From Flavobacterium sp. (GTDB lineage: Bacteria > Bacteroidota > Bacteroidia > Flavobacteriales > Flavobacteriaceae): DNA of 64,000 nt. The stretch spans positions 310,001-374,000 of the forward strand of contig NZ_JAGIAV010000002.1 in assembly GCF_017744675.1 (NCBI RefSeq). The letters are read 5' to 3'. The first letter of the stretch is position 1. Each line of letters starts with the position of its first letter. A program made the translations under genes and the position numbers. Below the pieces are notes generated by a model. The model did not search any database and was not told where the DNA came from. It worked only from the letters and a program-made list of their open reading frames with translations. Positions 20,076 through 27,442 of the stretch are shown in pieces.

Positions 20076-20621
20076 CTAATTTTTAAGACACCAGTGCAAA
20101 ATCTTAGCGATGTTTTTAGCATCATCAATGCCACGGTGATGTGTTCCTTCTAATGGAATATTCAATAATTGAAGTGTGCCATTCATTCCTGTTGGTTTAA
20201 CCAGACCGAACTTTTCGGCAAAATGCTCTTTTACGTTGATATGTTCCTCTCCCATCGGATAGGAAACACCAAACGACCTGCATTGTTTTTTCAGCATATT
20301 CAAATCGTATTGGCCGTAACTTGCCCAAGTATACAAATCTGGATTGTACTCATCAATCAATTGATTGATGGCATCTTCAAAACTAACACCATTTTTATCC
20401 AGCAAATCTTCTGTAATGGTTGTCAATTCGGTACAAAACAAACTAACGCTCGAACGTTGCGGTTTTACCAATATTCCTTTATTCTTAGAAATTTCACCAG
20501 TTTGTGTATCCAAAACAGCCAAACCGATTTCTATAATTTCATTTTGTTGTCCGCTCGGGACTGCACCTTGCCAACACGTGGCTTCTAAATCGATAATAAT
20601 AATTTTATCTGTAGTTTTCAT
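20076..20621 (-). CDS. DEDDh-type 3'-5' exonuclease
   Basis: A 181-residue nuclease. Exo I: IIIIDLEATCW gives Asp 11 and Glu 13. Exo II: SYGQYDLNML gives the second Asp. Exo III: HHRGIDDAKNIA gives the catalytic His and final Asp. The DLEATCW form resembles the ERI1/KapD group of RNA-degrading exonucleases more than DnaQ proofreading subunits, so I infer RNA as the likely substrate. Cytoplasmic. It stands alone; the next minus-strand gene upstream is separated by repeats. Confidence 0.88.
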   Translation of the reverse strand: MKTTDKIIIIDLEATCWQGAVPSGQQNEIIEIGLAVLDTQTGEISKNKGILVKPQRSSVSLFCTELTTITEDLLDKNGVSFEDAINQLIDEYNPDLYTWASYGQYDLNMLKKQCRSFGVSYPMGEEHINVKEHFAEKFGLVKPTGMNGTLQLLNIPLEGTHHRGIDDAKNIAKILHWCLKN

Positions 20622-20654
20622 TTTTTTTAATTTTTAAATAATTGTGTTTAATCT

Positions 20655-20770
20655 TTTAACCGCAAGGGTCGCAAAGATTTACGCAAAGAAACGCTAAGGT
20701 TAGTTTCACGCTCCCGATAGCTATCGGGAGTGGCATAAAACTTTGCGCCTTAGCGCCTTTGTGGCAAAAT
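20655..20770. repeat. GCAAAG-type repeat with perfect palindrome CTCCCGATAGCTATCGGGAG
   Basis: The 151-bp gap contains GGTCGCAAAGATTTACGCAAAG on one side and AACTTTGCGCCTTAGCGCC on the other, which can pair, around a perfect 20-bp palindrome at 20711-20730. Confidence 0.65.
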
Positions 20771-20772
20771 AC

Positions 20773-21279
20773 CTAGAAGAACATGCTTTTAAAATCTAGA
20801 AAGAAACTTCTTTTCTTAGACTTTTTTTCAGCCTTTTCTTTTTTAGCACTGCTTTTCTTCTTCTCAAAAACCGTTTTAACTTTCTCAAGCTTTTTAACCG
20901 GTTTTATTTCTTCTTTTTTAGAAGTTTCATAGAACTTTTTGAAAGGACGTGGCTCAAAATCAACCAAAATAGCTGCCATATTTATAGCATCGATGTTTGA
21001 TGGATCTGTTTCTCCTTTGAAGAACGTTTCGATAGGACGGAACTTGTCTTTCTTTTCCTTGAACTTGTTCTTTTTGGTATGATCGAAATCTAACCCCAAA
21101 AGATTCTTGAAAACATTCAAGTCATCTTGAGTTGGATTATTTTCGAAAATAAGCCAGCACAAATCACGAAGCTTACCACGAGATGGCTTGTACAAATAAT
21201 CAAAGTATTGACCGCCTTTTTCTATCTCGTATTTTTTTCTAATCTCTTTTTTATATTTATCTAATGTATTGTTTTGCAT
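20773..21279 (-). CDS. Lysine-rich hypothetical protein
   Basis: A 168-residue protein when started at ATG 21279, which follows a run of 12 A on the coding strand. A GTG at 21366 would add 29 residues partly encoded by that homopolymer and is less likely. Residues 1-115 look folded (KGGQYFDYLYKPSRGKLRDL; NPTQDDLNVFKNLLGLDFD), while the last 45 are Lys/Glu-rich and basic (KKKSSAKKEKAEKKSKKRS), suggesting nucleic-acid or ribosome contact. I do not recognise a family. The frame stays open upstream to an amber stop at 21391 behind a further small ORF (see 21391-21549). The promoter at 21637-21673 may serve both. Confidence 0.75.
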   Translation of the reverse strand: MQNNTLDKYKKEIRKKYEIEKGGQYFDYLYKPSRGKLRDLCWLIFENNPTQDDLNVFKNLLGLDFDHTKKNKFKEKKDKFRPIETFFKGETDPSNIDAINMAAILVDFEPRPFKKFYETSKKEEIKPVKKLEKVKTVFEKKKSSAKKEKAEKKSKKRSFFLDFKSMFF

Positions 21280-21390
21280 GGCGTTTTTTTTTTTTGCAAT
21301 TCTTGGGAATCTCAGGAAATCGAAGGCTTTTCTGGGAAATCCAATATCACAAAAGTTTAAAAGCACCCTTGCTTTACCAGAGAAATATCT

Positions 21391-21549
21391 CTACATGATA
21401 TATATGGTTTCCCGAAAATGTACCTTTTCATTCCATAGGAAAATGAGCTTCAAATTCATTTTTCCAATTGAGGCAAATGGCGACTCACTAAACTCCATTG
21501 CATCTGTTTGACCACCGTGGCCCGACGAATATCCTATTTCTTGATTCAT
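21391..21549 (-). CDS. Possible small leader ORF upstream of the lysine-rich protein
   Basis: A 52-codon ORF from ATG 21549 to TAG 21391-21393, in the same frame as the downstream gene and separated from it by the single amber stop. It begins MNQEIGYSSGHGGQTDAMEF. It lies about 80 nt downstream of the palindrome-type promoter at 21637-21673. Codon composition is plausible but no family is recognised; chance is a real alternative. Confidence 0.3.
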   Translation of the reverse strand: MNQEIGYSSGHGGQTDAMEFSESPFASIGKMNLKLIFLWNEKVHFRETIYIM

Positions 21550-21636
21550 CCTTAAATTTTTATTGTTAAACCTAAAACCTCAGCCTTTACTGCTTATGGT
21601 CTTTACTTTTTAGTTCATTCTTATTTTTTTCACGAA

Positions 21637-21673
21637 CAAATTTTACAATTGTTCTACGCAATTATTTTGCGCA
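21637..21673 (-). promoter_or_regulatory. Palindrome-type promoter, copy D (same class as rtcB promoter)
   Basis: On the minus strand TGCGCAAAATAATTGCGTA (21673-21655), then 10 bp, then AAAATTTG (21644-21637). The same palindrome, spacing and AAnnTTTG box occur before rtcB and twice before the tRNA-like leader. It points towards the small ORF at 21549 and the lysine-rich gene. Confidence 0.55.
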
Positions 21674-21679
21674 TTTATT

Positions 21680-21770
21680 TTTCTTGCCGTTAAGGCACTA
21701 AGACACAAAGTCTTCTGTTTATTAATCTTTCTTAAATCTTGCGCCTTTGTGCCTTCCATGGCAAAAAAGC
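21680..21770. repeat. GCACTAAGACACAAAG / CGCCTTTGTGCC inverted repeat
   Basis: Imperfect inverted repeat of the GCAAAGACGCAAAG intergenic family, with arms near 21690-21712 and 21738-21765. Confidence 0.5.
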
Positions 21771-21772
21771 AT

Positions 21773-21800
21773 AAAAAAAGCACCCAATAAAAGGGTGCCT
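21773..21800 (-). terminator. Terminator of small transcript 1
   Basis: On the minus strand GGCACCC / GGGTGC stem with loop TTTTATT and seven T, directly after the 31-aa ORF at 21825-21920. Confidence 0.8.
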
Positions 21801-21824
21801 CATTACAAATACGATATATCTATC

Positions 21825-21920
21825 CTACTGCCTATATTGATGCACCAAAATGTAAAAGCGTTCACGGTCCGAAGCCGCTGACACTAGTCCTGGGTTATGT
21901 ATGTATAATTTAAAACTCAT
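21825..21920 (-). CDS. Small ORF (31 aa) in a stand-alone promoter-terminator unit
   Basis: A 31-codon ORF (starts MSFKLYIHNPGLVSAASDR, ends LVHQYRQ) between a good promoter at 21988-22019 and a terminator at 21773-21800. The leader of about 60 nt contains five to six ACA/AAC repeats (21935-21957). The unit would make an RNA of about 200 nt. It could be a peptide mRNA or a small RNA whose ORF is accidental; no family recognised. Confidence 0.45.
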   Translation of the reverse strand: MSFKLYIHNPGLVSAASDRERFYILVHQYRQ

Positions 21921-21987
21921 TTTTTTTATTTTTAAATTGTTGTTGTTGTTGTTGTTTTCTGAAACTTGTTGTTTCAATTTTGTCTGG

Positions 21988-22019
21988 CAAAGATATGATG
22001 GAAAAATTCATATTTCCAA
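21988..22019 (-). promoter_or_regulatory. Promoter of small transcript 1
   Basis: On the minus strand TTG (22019-22017), 21-bp spacer, TATCTTTG (21995-21988). Good match to TTG / TAnnTTTG. Confidence 0.65.
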
Positions 22020-22302
22020 ATCTTTTATTAAGATTATTTTTCTGATTATCAAGTGATTAAGCTAAAATTAAAGCAAAGAAATTCCTGTCCGCAAACTGGT
22101 GCAGATCTCACTTTTGTATCAAATGACTGTTACTCATCAGATTACTTTCCAAGACTATATCCCTCTATTTTTATTACTCATTAAACATTTTGGTTAAATA
22201 TTTTTTTAGTTTTTTTTAGTTCTGGTTTGTTTCTTTATCATTTTCCTGTCATGTTGAGCGAAGTCGAAGTGCTTTTTAAGCGAAATCGAAAGTCTTTAAA
22301 AC

Positions 22303-22333
22303 AAAAAAAGCGTCCTGAAATGAGGACGCTTTT
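22303..22333 (-). terminator. Terminator of small transcript 2
   Basis: Minus-strand stem AGCGTCCTCATTTCAGGACGCT followed by seven T, 23 bases after the 34-aa ORF. The plus-strand side has TTTT only. Confidence 0.8.
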
Positions 22334-22355
22334 CTATTTTATGATGAGTTTGACT

Positions 22356-22460
22356 CTAGTTTTTATACTTCAAATTCATAAAAATACATACGCATCCTGA
22401 GCTATTAGCTGGAAAATCTCCGGCCAAACGTTCAAAAAATGGGCTTGATAAAAGTTTCAT
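22356..22460 (-). CDS. Small ORF (34 aa, two cysteines) in a stand-alone promoter-terminator unit
   Basis: A 34-codon ORF starting MKLLSSPFFERLAGDFPAN and ending FMNLKYKN, with a CVC pair near residues 23-25. It has its own promoter (22491-22522) about 35 nt upstream and its own terminator. No family recognised. The same architecture as the 31-aa unit 500 bp away suggests two small genes or small RNAs. A non-coding role is equally possible. Confidence 0.45.
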   Translation of the reverse strand: MKLLSSPFFERLAGDFPANSSGCVCIFMNLKYKN

Positions 22461-22490
22461 ATGTATTTTTCTGTTTATTAATTACAGATA

Positions 22491-22522
22491 CAAATGTAGT
22501 ATATTTTAGATTAATTTAACAA
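22491..22522 (-). promoter_or_regulatory. Promoter of small transcript 2
   Basis: On the minus strand TTG (22522-22520), 21-bp spacer, TACATTTG (22498-22491), matching the TTG / TAnnTTTG consensus. Confidence 0.65.
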
Positions 22523-22563
22523 AACATACTGGAAATATATTTTTTATAACAAAAAAATCCCTG

Positions 22564-23190
22564 CTATAATGAACTAAAATTGAATATGAGTTTTAACGAT
22601 AATCCTTCAACTTGTTTGTTATAATACAAGCTATTATTTGTGTCGTCAAGAGCATTGTAAAAACCTGTTCCATTCGGAATTGGCTTATTTTCATATTGCT
22701 CTACAATATATTCTCGTAGCTGTCTATAACTTTTTATTTCATAAAATATACCTGCCATCAAACTGGGAGAAAAGGAATAACCTATACCAATTCCTCCATC
22801 AATCTGTTTATTGTAGGAAATTTTATCTGATTGAATATTAAGCAAATCAGTAGACAGTAATAATGATAAACGTTTGTAACTATTCCATGGAAGTTCTTTT
22901 TCTTGTTTGTTTTTAGTTATTTCAACAAACGTTTTTTTACCTTCTTCCTCTTTCATTTTTATTTCTCCTAAACGAAATATTATTACTGGCGAAACAACAA
23001 TGCTGTTTTTATTTAATTCAGTAATCTTTAAGTTATAGTTAGCGTCAGTAGTTAGTGAGTAATCATAAATGTTTTTAAATAAATGATTCGCTCCTATTCC
23101 AATTCCTAAAGTCAATCTACTTCCATCTTTAGTTTCTTGTCCTTTTACACTTGTCCCTATTACAAGGAATAATAAAAATAGTTTTTTCAT
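22564..23190 (-). CDS. Predicted outer-membrane beta-barrel protein
   Basis: A 208-residue protein with a signal peptide (MKKLFLLFLVIGTSVKG, cleaved before QET). The mature part alternates hydrophobic and polar residues with glycines (LTLGIGIGANHLF; IDGGIGIGYSFSPSLMAGIFYE) and ends in an aromatic-polar strand (GLSLKLIFNFSSL), typical of small outer-membrane barrels. It starts 12 bp after the stop of the upstream gene, so both form one operon. The operon lies divergent from a two-component system that may control it. Confidence 0.78.
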   Translation of the reverse strand: MKKLFLLFLVIGTSVKGQETKDGSRLTLGIGIGANHLFKNIYDYSLTTDANYNLKITELNKNSIVVSPVIIFRLGEIKMKEEEGKKTFVEITKNKQEKELPWNSYKRLSLLLSTDLLNIQSDKISYNKQIDGGIGIGYSFSPSLMAGIFYEIKSYRQLREYIVEQYENKPIPNGTGFYNALDDTNNSLYYNKQVEGLSLKLIFNFSSL

Positions 23191-23202
23191 AATACTCCTT
23201 AT

Positions 23203-24471
23203 TTAATTTGCCCATCTTACAATTACATCATCTGTAACTGGGTTTATGTTTACCTTAAAAAAAACATTTGCCACAGACGGAGTAAGAATTATTTCTTTAT
23301 TGTCATAAGTTAGAATTTTGACATAACTTAAATTAGGTCTTTTATTATCAATAGGATCAGGTAATTCAAATAATACTGGATTAACAGAAGATATATTCTT
23401 AGCAGAAGTTTGTTCCTTATAGATTTTATAAATAATATCATATTCTTTATATTCAAAAGTTATTGTAGAACGACCACCTCCGCCGTATGGTTTAGCATCA
23501 GAGCTACACGAAATACTTCCCATAATTTGTTGCTCTGTTTGATGGTTAAATTTGTAACCTCCTCCAAAACGCTGATACCAATTTTTAACTACTATAGTGC
23601 TTGGATCGAATAAGCGACCGCTCGAAGGATTAAAGTTAAAAGCTTTAGAGCTCTTCTCTTTATCTCCTTTCCAGTTACTTGAACCAGTAGAACACTCACA
23701 ACTATACGATATAAAATCTGTATATCTTTTTTCTGGTTTTTCTTGTTCATAAAAGACTGTCGCACTTCCTATATTTAAAGGAACAACTTGTATAATGAAT
23801 GGTTCTGATTTGCTTTTTTGCGTTTTAAATAATCCACTTCTGTAATTAAAACTTATTTGAGCATTAAGATAGGTTTCGTTTGAATTAGGTTTAATATCAG
23901 ATGAATCAATTTTAAAGACTAATTCACTATAATTAGATTGAACAGGCTTGAACTTTTTCCCGTTTATAATTACTGCCACTGATTCTGATCTGTCAAAACT
24001 TGTCCCATTAATTTTTATCAGATATTCCTTTGTATAATTGCTTATAAATGGTGGAGTTTGAAATTTAAAAACATTTGGCTCTTTCTTTTTTACGAAAAAG
24101 TCATTTGCTGCCTGCGTAATTTTTAATGATATTACATCAATATCGCTAATTCTTTCTTTGATAATTTTATTAAATTCATCAGATAAATTTAAAATTTGAT
24201 TGTAAGCATTTTGCTGATTTTCTCTTAATACCTTATCAGTATTACCAATAGTTTCATTAATATCCTTCTTCAATCTTGCTGTCATGGAAAGTATCATGTT
24301 ACCTGAATTTCCAATAGCATTTGTGACTAAATTATCAATTGAATTAATTTGTTTCGATACTGTTGCATCGATTTCATCCAAAGCTATTAAAGCTGCCGCA
24401 GCTGTAGTTTGTGCTTTTGTGCTGTTATAATTAAACAACATAATTAGTACTAAAAAAAATAGTTTTTTCAT
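23203..24471 (-). CDS. Secreted hypothetical protein with N-terminal coiled coil
   Basis: A 422-residue protein with a signal peptide (MKKLFFLVLIMLFNYNSTKAQ). Residues about 28-125 are helical and probably coiled coil (LDEIDATVSKQINSIDNLVTN onwards). Residues about 140-225 look like an Ig/IPT-type beta domain (FISNYTKEYLIKINGTSFDR). The C-terminal half is Cys- and Gly-containing beta-rich sequence (SCECSTGSSNWKGDKEKSS; FGGGYKFN). No known family. First gene of a two-gene operon with the barrel protein; promoter at 24500-24531 overlaps a palindromic operator shared with the divergent two-component operon. Confidence 0.75.
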   Translation of the reverse strand: MKKLFFLVLIMLFNYNSTKAQTTAAAALIALDEIDATVSKQINSIDNLVTNAIGNSGNMILSMTARLKKDINETIGNTDKVLRENQQNAYNQILNLSDEFNKIIKERISDIDVISLKITQAANDFFVKKKEPNVFKFQTPPFISNYTKEYLIKINGTSFDRSESVAVIINGKKFKPVQSNYSELVFKIDSSDIKPNSNETYLNAQISFNYRSGLFKTQKSKSEPFIIQVVPLNIGSATVFYEQEKPEKRYTDFISYSCECSTGSSNWKGDKEKSSKAFNFNPSSGRLFDPSTIVVKNWYQRFGGGYKFNHQTEQQIMGSISCSSDAKPYGGGGRSTITFEYKEYDIIYKIYKEQTSAKNISSVNPVLFELPDPIDNKRPNLSYVKILTYDNKEIILTPSVANVFFKVNINPVTDDVIVRWAN

Positions 24472-24499
24472 GATTTCTAATGTTTTTGGTTAAACATTT

Positions 24500-24531
24500 C
24501 AAATGTATCCTGAGAACACTATATCAATCAA
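24500..24531 (-). promoter_or_regulatory. Promoter of the secreted-protein/beta-barrel operon
   Basis: Minus strand: TACATTTG at 24507-24500, with TTG at 24531-24529 (spacer 21) or 24527-24525 (spacer 17). The start would be near 24493, leader about 22 nt. Confidence 0.7.
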
Positions 24532-24548
24532 TTACCCTTTCGGGTGAT
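24531..24548 (-). promoter_or_regulatory. Palindromic operator ATCACCC-GAAA-GGGTAAT (left copy)
   Basis: Minus-strand inverted repeat ATCACCC-GAAA-GGGTAAT that runs directly into the -33 TTG of the minus promoter. An almost identical site lies at 24614-24631 on the plus strand at the same place relative to its promoter. Confidence 0.6.
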
Positions 24549-24613
24549 ATTTTTTTCATGAAATCTTACATCTTTTTTTTGTAAGTTTATCCACGTTAAG
24601 CTTAATTTTAAAA

Positions 24614-24661
24614 ATCACCCAAAAGGGTAATTGCAACAAGTAGGGATATTGTACAACTTTG
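24614..24661 (+). promoter_or_regulatory. Palindromic operator (right copy) and promoter of the two-component operon
   Basis: ATCACCC-AAAA-GGGTAAT at 24614-24631 leads into TTG at 24631-24633; 20 bp later comes a weak -7 box CAACTTTG (24654-24661). The response regulator ATG is at 24680, so the leader is short. The weak -7 box suggests that the promoter needs an activator, plausibly the response regulator itself. Confidence 0.55.
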
Positions 24662-24679
24662 TGATGAAAATGTTAGCAC

Positions 24680-25309
24680 ATGAAAATAAAAGTTGCCATA
24701 GTAGAAGACGATAAAAATTATAGTCAAGCACTGAAAAACATAATCGATTTTCAGAAGGACATGGAATGTACAGCCCAATTTTTTAATGGTAAAACTGCTT
24801 TGCAAAAACTAGAAGACGTAGAACCAGATGTGGTTTTAATGGACATAAACCTGCAGGATTTATCTGGAATTGATATCGTTTTTGAGTTAAGAGAACTCAT
24901 GCCTGGAACTCATTTTATAATGTGTACCAGTTTTGAAAATGACGAAAAAATCTTTTCGGCATTGCGCGCCGGTGCGAGCGGTTATCTTGTAAAAGGTGAT
25001 CCGCTTGACAAAATTATTCAGGCCATTCTGGAAGCGCATAACGGAGGCGCGCCTATGAGTTTTACGATTGCAAAACGTGTGTTACAGCATTTTCAGGAAT
25101 CAAAAGTACAAGTGCAAAGTCTTGCCTTGCTCACAGTAACTGAAAAAGAAGTTCTCGAACTACTGGCTCAAGGGATGCTTTACAAAGAAATTGCCGATAA
25201 AAAGTACGTCACCATCGACACTATAAAAAAGCATATTGGCAACATCTACAGAAAACTGCAGGTAAACAATAAAATTGAAGCTATTAACAAGTTTAACACC
25301 AAAAACTAG
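24680..25309 (+). CDS. Response regulator, LuxR/NarL type
   Basis: A 209-residue two-domain regulator. The receiver has the acidic pocket in VEDD (residues 9-11), phospho-acceptor Asp 55 in VLMDINLQDLSG, Thr in MCTSFEN and Lys in YLVKGDP. The LuxR-type HTH is at about 145-205 (LTVTEKEVLELLAQGMLYKEIADKK, TVKK-like TIDTIKKHIGNIYRKL). It should be phosphorylated by the HisKA_3-type kinase encoded at the end of the same operon and bind DNA as a dimer. The duplicated palindrome next to both divergent promoters is its likely site. ATG 24680 is the only sensible start. Confidence 0.93.
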   Translation: MKIKVAIVEDDKNYSQALKNIIDFQKDMECTAQFFNGKTALQKLEDVEPDVVLMDINLQDLSGIDIVFELRELMPGTHFIMCTSFENDEKIFSALRAGASGYLVKGDPLDKIIQAILEAHNGGAPMSFTIAKRVLQHFQESKVQVQSLALLTVTEKEVLELLAQGMLYKEIADKKYVTIDTIKKHIGNIYRKLQVNNKIEAINKFNTKN

Positions 25310-25314
25310 AAACC

Positions 25315-25956
25315 ATGGAATTAGAAAAATTACAACAAAAGGGAATTGATGCAATTGACTTTGTAAAAAAGATCGATAAAGAAATAGAAGATGCCTTTAT
25401 CGAAAACTACAAAAAAATTGGCATTGAAGGACTGACAGAAAGTTTTCTTTTAGATGTAGAAACATTTAAAAAAGCACTTTCAGAAAATAAAAATAAAGAG
25501 TTTTGCAAGTTTTATTATATCCAAAAAGGCAAATCCTTAAACATAGGTTTATCATTTTCTGATAATGATGAATGCCCGATTAAAAATGATGATGTAAAAT
25601 ACATTTTAGATAATAAATCGATCTTAAAAGAAGATTTCTCAAAAATGAAAAATGATTTTATGAATGGTATAGGAGCAAAATTACCAACTCATCCTCAAAA
25701 TAAGAAAGACACCTTAATTTCGTATTCTTTACAAGAAATTAATGATTTCTTAGAATTAATGGAAGGAGAATATTCTGATATTTATAACTTAAAATTCAAT
25801 ATGTTTCAGTACTCTCCTAACGGTAAAAATCCTAAACTTGCAGCTCGTTTTACAGAAAGAAAGAATAGAATTGCTTTTTGCGTTCATGCCCTATTCAATA
25901 AAAAAGACCTATACGGCGAAAGCGAAGGTTACGATCTAGGAAATCTAAGACCTTAA
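25315..25956 (+). CDS. Cytosolic protein of unknown function in the two-component operon
   Basis: A 213-residue protein, no signal peptide or membrane segment. It is charged and alpha/beta-like (EKLQQKGIDAIDFVKKIDKEI; YIQKGKSLNIGLSFSDNDEC). No family recognised. It starts 5 bp after the response regulator stop, and its stop codon TAA shares its last A with the ATG of the next gene. Such tight coupling implies a job in the same signalling pathway, for example as an accessory sensor or effector, but that is inference. Confidence 0.75.
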   Translation: MELEKLQQKGIDAIDFVKKIDKEIEDAFIENYKKIGIEGLTESFLLDVETFKKALSENKNKEFCKFYYIQKGKSLNIGLSFSDNDECPIKNDDVKYILDNKSILKEDFSKMKNDFMNGIGAKLPTHPQNKKDTLISYSLQEINDFLELMEGEYSDIYNLKFNMFQYSPNGKNPKLAARFTERKNRIAFCVHALFNKKDLYGESEGYDLGNLRP

Positions 25957-26591
25957 TGATCTATGTTTATCAAATAATATTACTCTTAACACTATTAAAA
26001 TCAATAGTCTTGGTTAGAAAATTTAGTCTTTCTAGCCAGAACTATTTGTTTGTATATCTCCTTATCACCTTTCTTATCGAATTATCCTCTTGGATTATTA
26101 TTTTAATTAAGAAAGATTGGAGTTGTCAATATACAGCTTACTGTGTCTTTTGCATTGTTTTTTTCTGGTTTTACTATGCGCGATCCTTTCAAAAAAAATT
26201 GCGGAAAAAAGTGCACTTGACATCTGTTCTTATTACCGTAGGCTTTTTATTTCTTTCGTTTTTTTCAAAAGAAGATTTAGGTTCTATAGCAATAATAGTA
26301 CTGCCTATTTTTTACATTATGTTTTCGCTATTTTGGTTTTATCAAAAAGTCGCTTTGCCTTCAAAATCTAAAATTACAAACGACCCCTATTTTTGGATTT
26401 CAACAGGTTTACTCCTCTGGAGCTGTTTTTTTATATTTAGAGTTATTCCGAGAGATTTCTTCAATATCGAAGACAAACCCTTTCTAGAATTACTTAGAGA
26501 ATTTCTGTACGCGATCAATTGCATCATGTATCTTTTATTTTTTAAAGCTTTAATAGAATACGAGACAATCTCAAAAAACTTAAAAAAATGA
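25956..26591 (+). CDS. Polytopic membrane protein, candidate sensor of the two-component system
   Basis: A 211-residue protein with about six to seven hydrophobic segments (MIYVYQIILLLTLLKSIVL; YLFVYLLITFLIELSSW; AYCVFCIVFFWFYYA; others to residue 205) and short basic loops (RSFQKKLRKKVH). It overlaps the previous gene by 1 bp and the kinase gene by 4 bp. The kinase has just one membrane segment and no sensor domain, so I infer that this protein detects the signal and passes it to the kinase. It has no recognised family. Confidence 0.78.
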   Translation: MIYVYQIILLLTLLKSIVLVRKFSLSSQNYLFVYLLITFLIELSSWIIILIKKDWSCQYTAYCVFCIVFFWFYYARSFQKKLRKKVHLTSVLITVGFLFLSFFSKEDLGSIAIIVLPIFYIMFSLFWFYQKVALPSKSKITNDPYFWISTGLLLWSCFFIFRVIPRDFFNIEDKPFLELLREFLYAINCIMYLLFFKALIEYETISKNLKK

Positions 26592-27382
26592 GAGAACTTC
26601 CCCCAGAAATAAAACTAACCTATACGATCGCCATTATCATAATGCTGCTCTTTGTATGCTTTATTATTATGATGGTTTTTATCTACAACAAAAAACAGCT
26701 CATTCAGCAACAAAAAAACCAAATAAAAGAAAGCGAATTCCAGAACCAATTGCTTCAAAAAGAACTAGAACGCCAGAAAGCCATTCAGCTGGAGAGAGAA
26801 CGCATTTCGCAAGATATGCACGACGATTTGGGCGCCGGAATTTCGGCTATCAAACTGCAGGCTGAATTTTTAAAATATAAAATGTCCGAAGAAAGTTTTT
26901 CTGAAGATCTAGAAGCAATCATCAACACTTCTGAAGAAATGAATTTAGCCATGCGCGAAATTCTTTGGAGTTTAAACTCGCAAAACGATACGGTGGATAA
27001 TTTTATCGAATACACTACTCTGTATATCAAACGTTTTTTGAGTAAAACCAATATCGATTCGCATTTCCATTTGAGCGTTCCCGAAAAAGAAACCAATTTA
27101 TCTGTAAAAGCCAGACGAAATCTTTTTTTAGCGCTTAAAGAAGCCGTTCATAATGTGTATAAACATAGTGGAGCGAATAACATTAGCATTGCATTTGAAG
27201 AAACCGAAAATAATTTTCAGATCACCATTACAGATGATGGAAATGGATTATCACATACACCACAAAAGGGAAACGGATTAACCAATATGACGCTACGAAT
27301 GGAAGCCATAAATGGTGCTTTTAAAATCATTCCTGCTCAAAAAGGCACGTCTTTACTATTTGTATACCCGCTAGAGAATTAG
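26588..27382 (+). CDS. Sensor histidine kinase, HisKA_3 (NarX/LytS-like) type
   Basis: A 264-residue kinase. Residues 13-33 form one membrane helix, 34-72 a coiled coil (NKKQLIQQQKNQIKESEFQ onwards). The phospho-accepting His 78 lies in RISQDMHDDLGAGIS, the HisKA_3 signature. The HATPase domain shows LFLALKEAVHNVYKHS (N box) and ITDDGNGL with KGNGLTNM (G boxes). It has no extracytoplasmic sensor, which fits the membrane protein encoded just upstream acting as sensor. ATG overlaps the preceding stop (ATGA). Partner: the LuxR-type regulator at 24680. Confidence 0.93.
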   Translation: MRELPPEIKLTYTIAIIIMLLFVCFIIMMVFIYNKKQLIQQQKNQIKESEFQNQLLQKELERQKAIQLERERISQDMHDDLGAGISAIKLQAEFLKYKMSEESFSEDLEAIINTSEEMNLAMREILWSLNSQNDTVDNFIEYTTLYIKRFLSKTNIDSHFHLSVPEKETNLSVKARRNLFLALKEAVHNVYKHSGANNISIAFEETENNFQITITDDGNGLSHTPQKGNGLTNMTLRMEAINGAFKIIPAQKGTSLLFVYPLEN

Positions 27383-27399
27383 AATTTCAATTTTCTCAT

Positions 27400-27435
27400 A
27401 AAAAACCTGCAAACTAGACATTCGCAGGGTTTTCT
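27400..27435. terminator. Bidirectional terminator between the kinase operon and the DUF434 operon
   Basis: AACCTGC (27404-27410) and GCAGGGTT (27424-27431) pair, with A-rich and T-rich flanks on both sides. It can end the plus-strand kinase operon and the minus-strand RNA-repair operon. Confidence 0.7.
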
Positions 27436-27442
27436 ATTTTTA

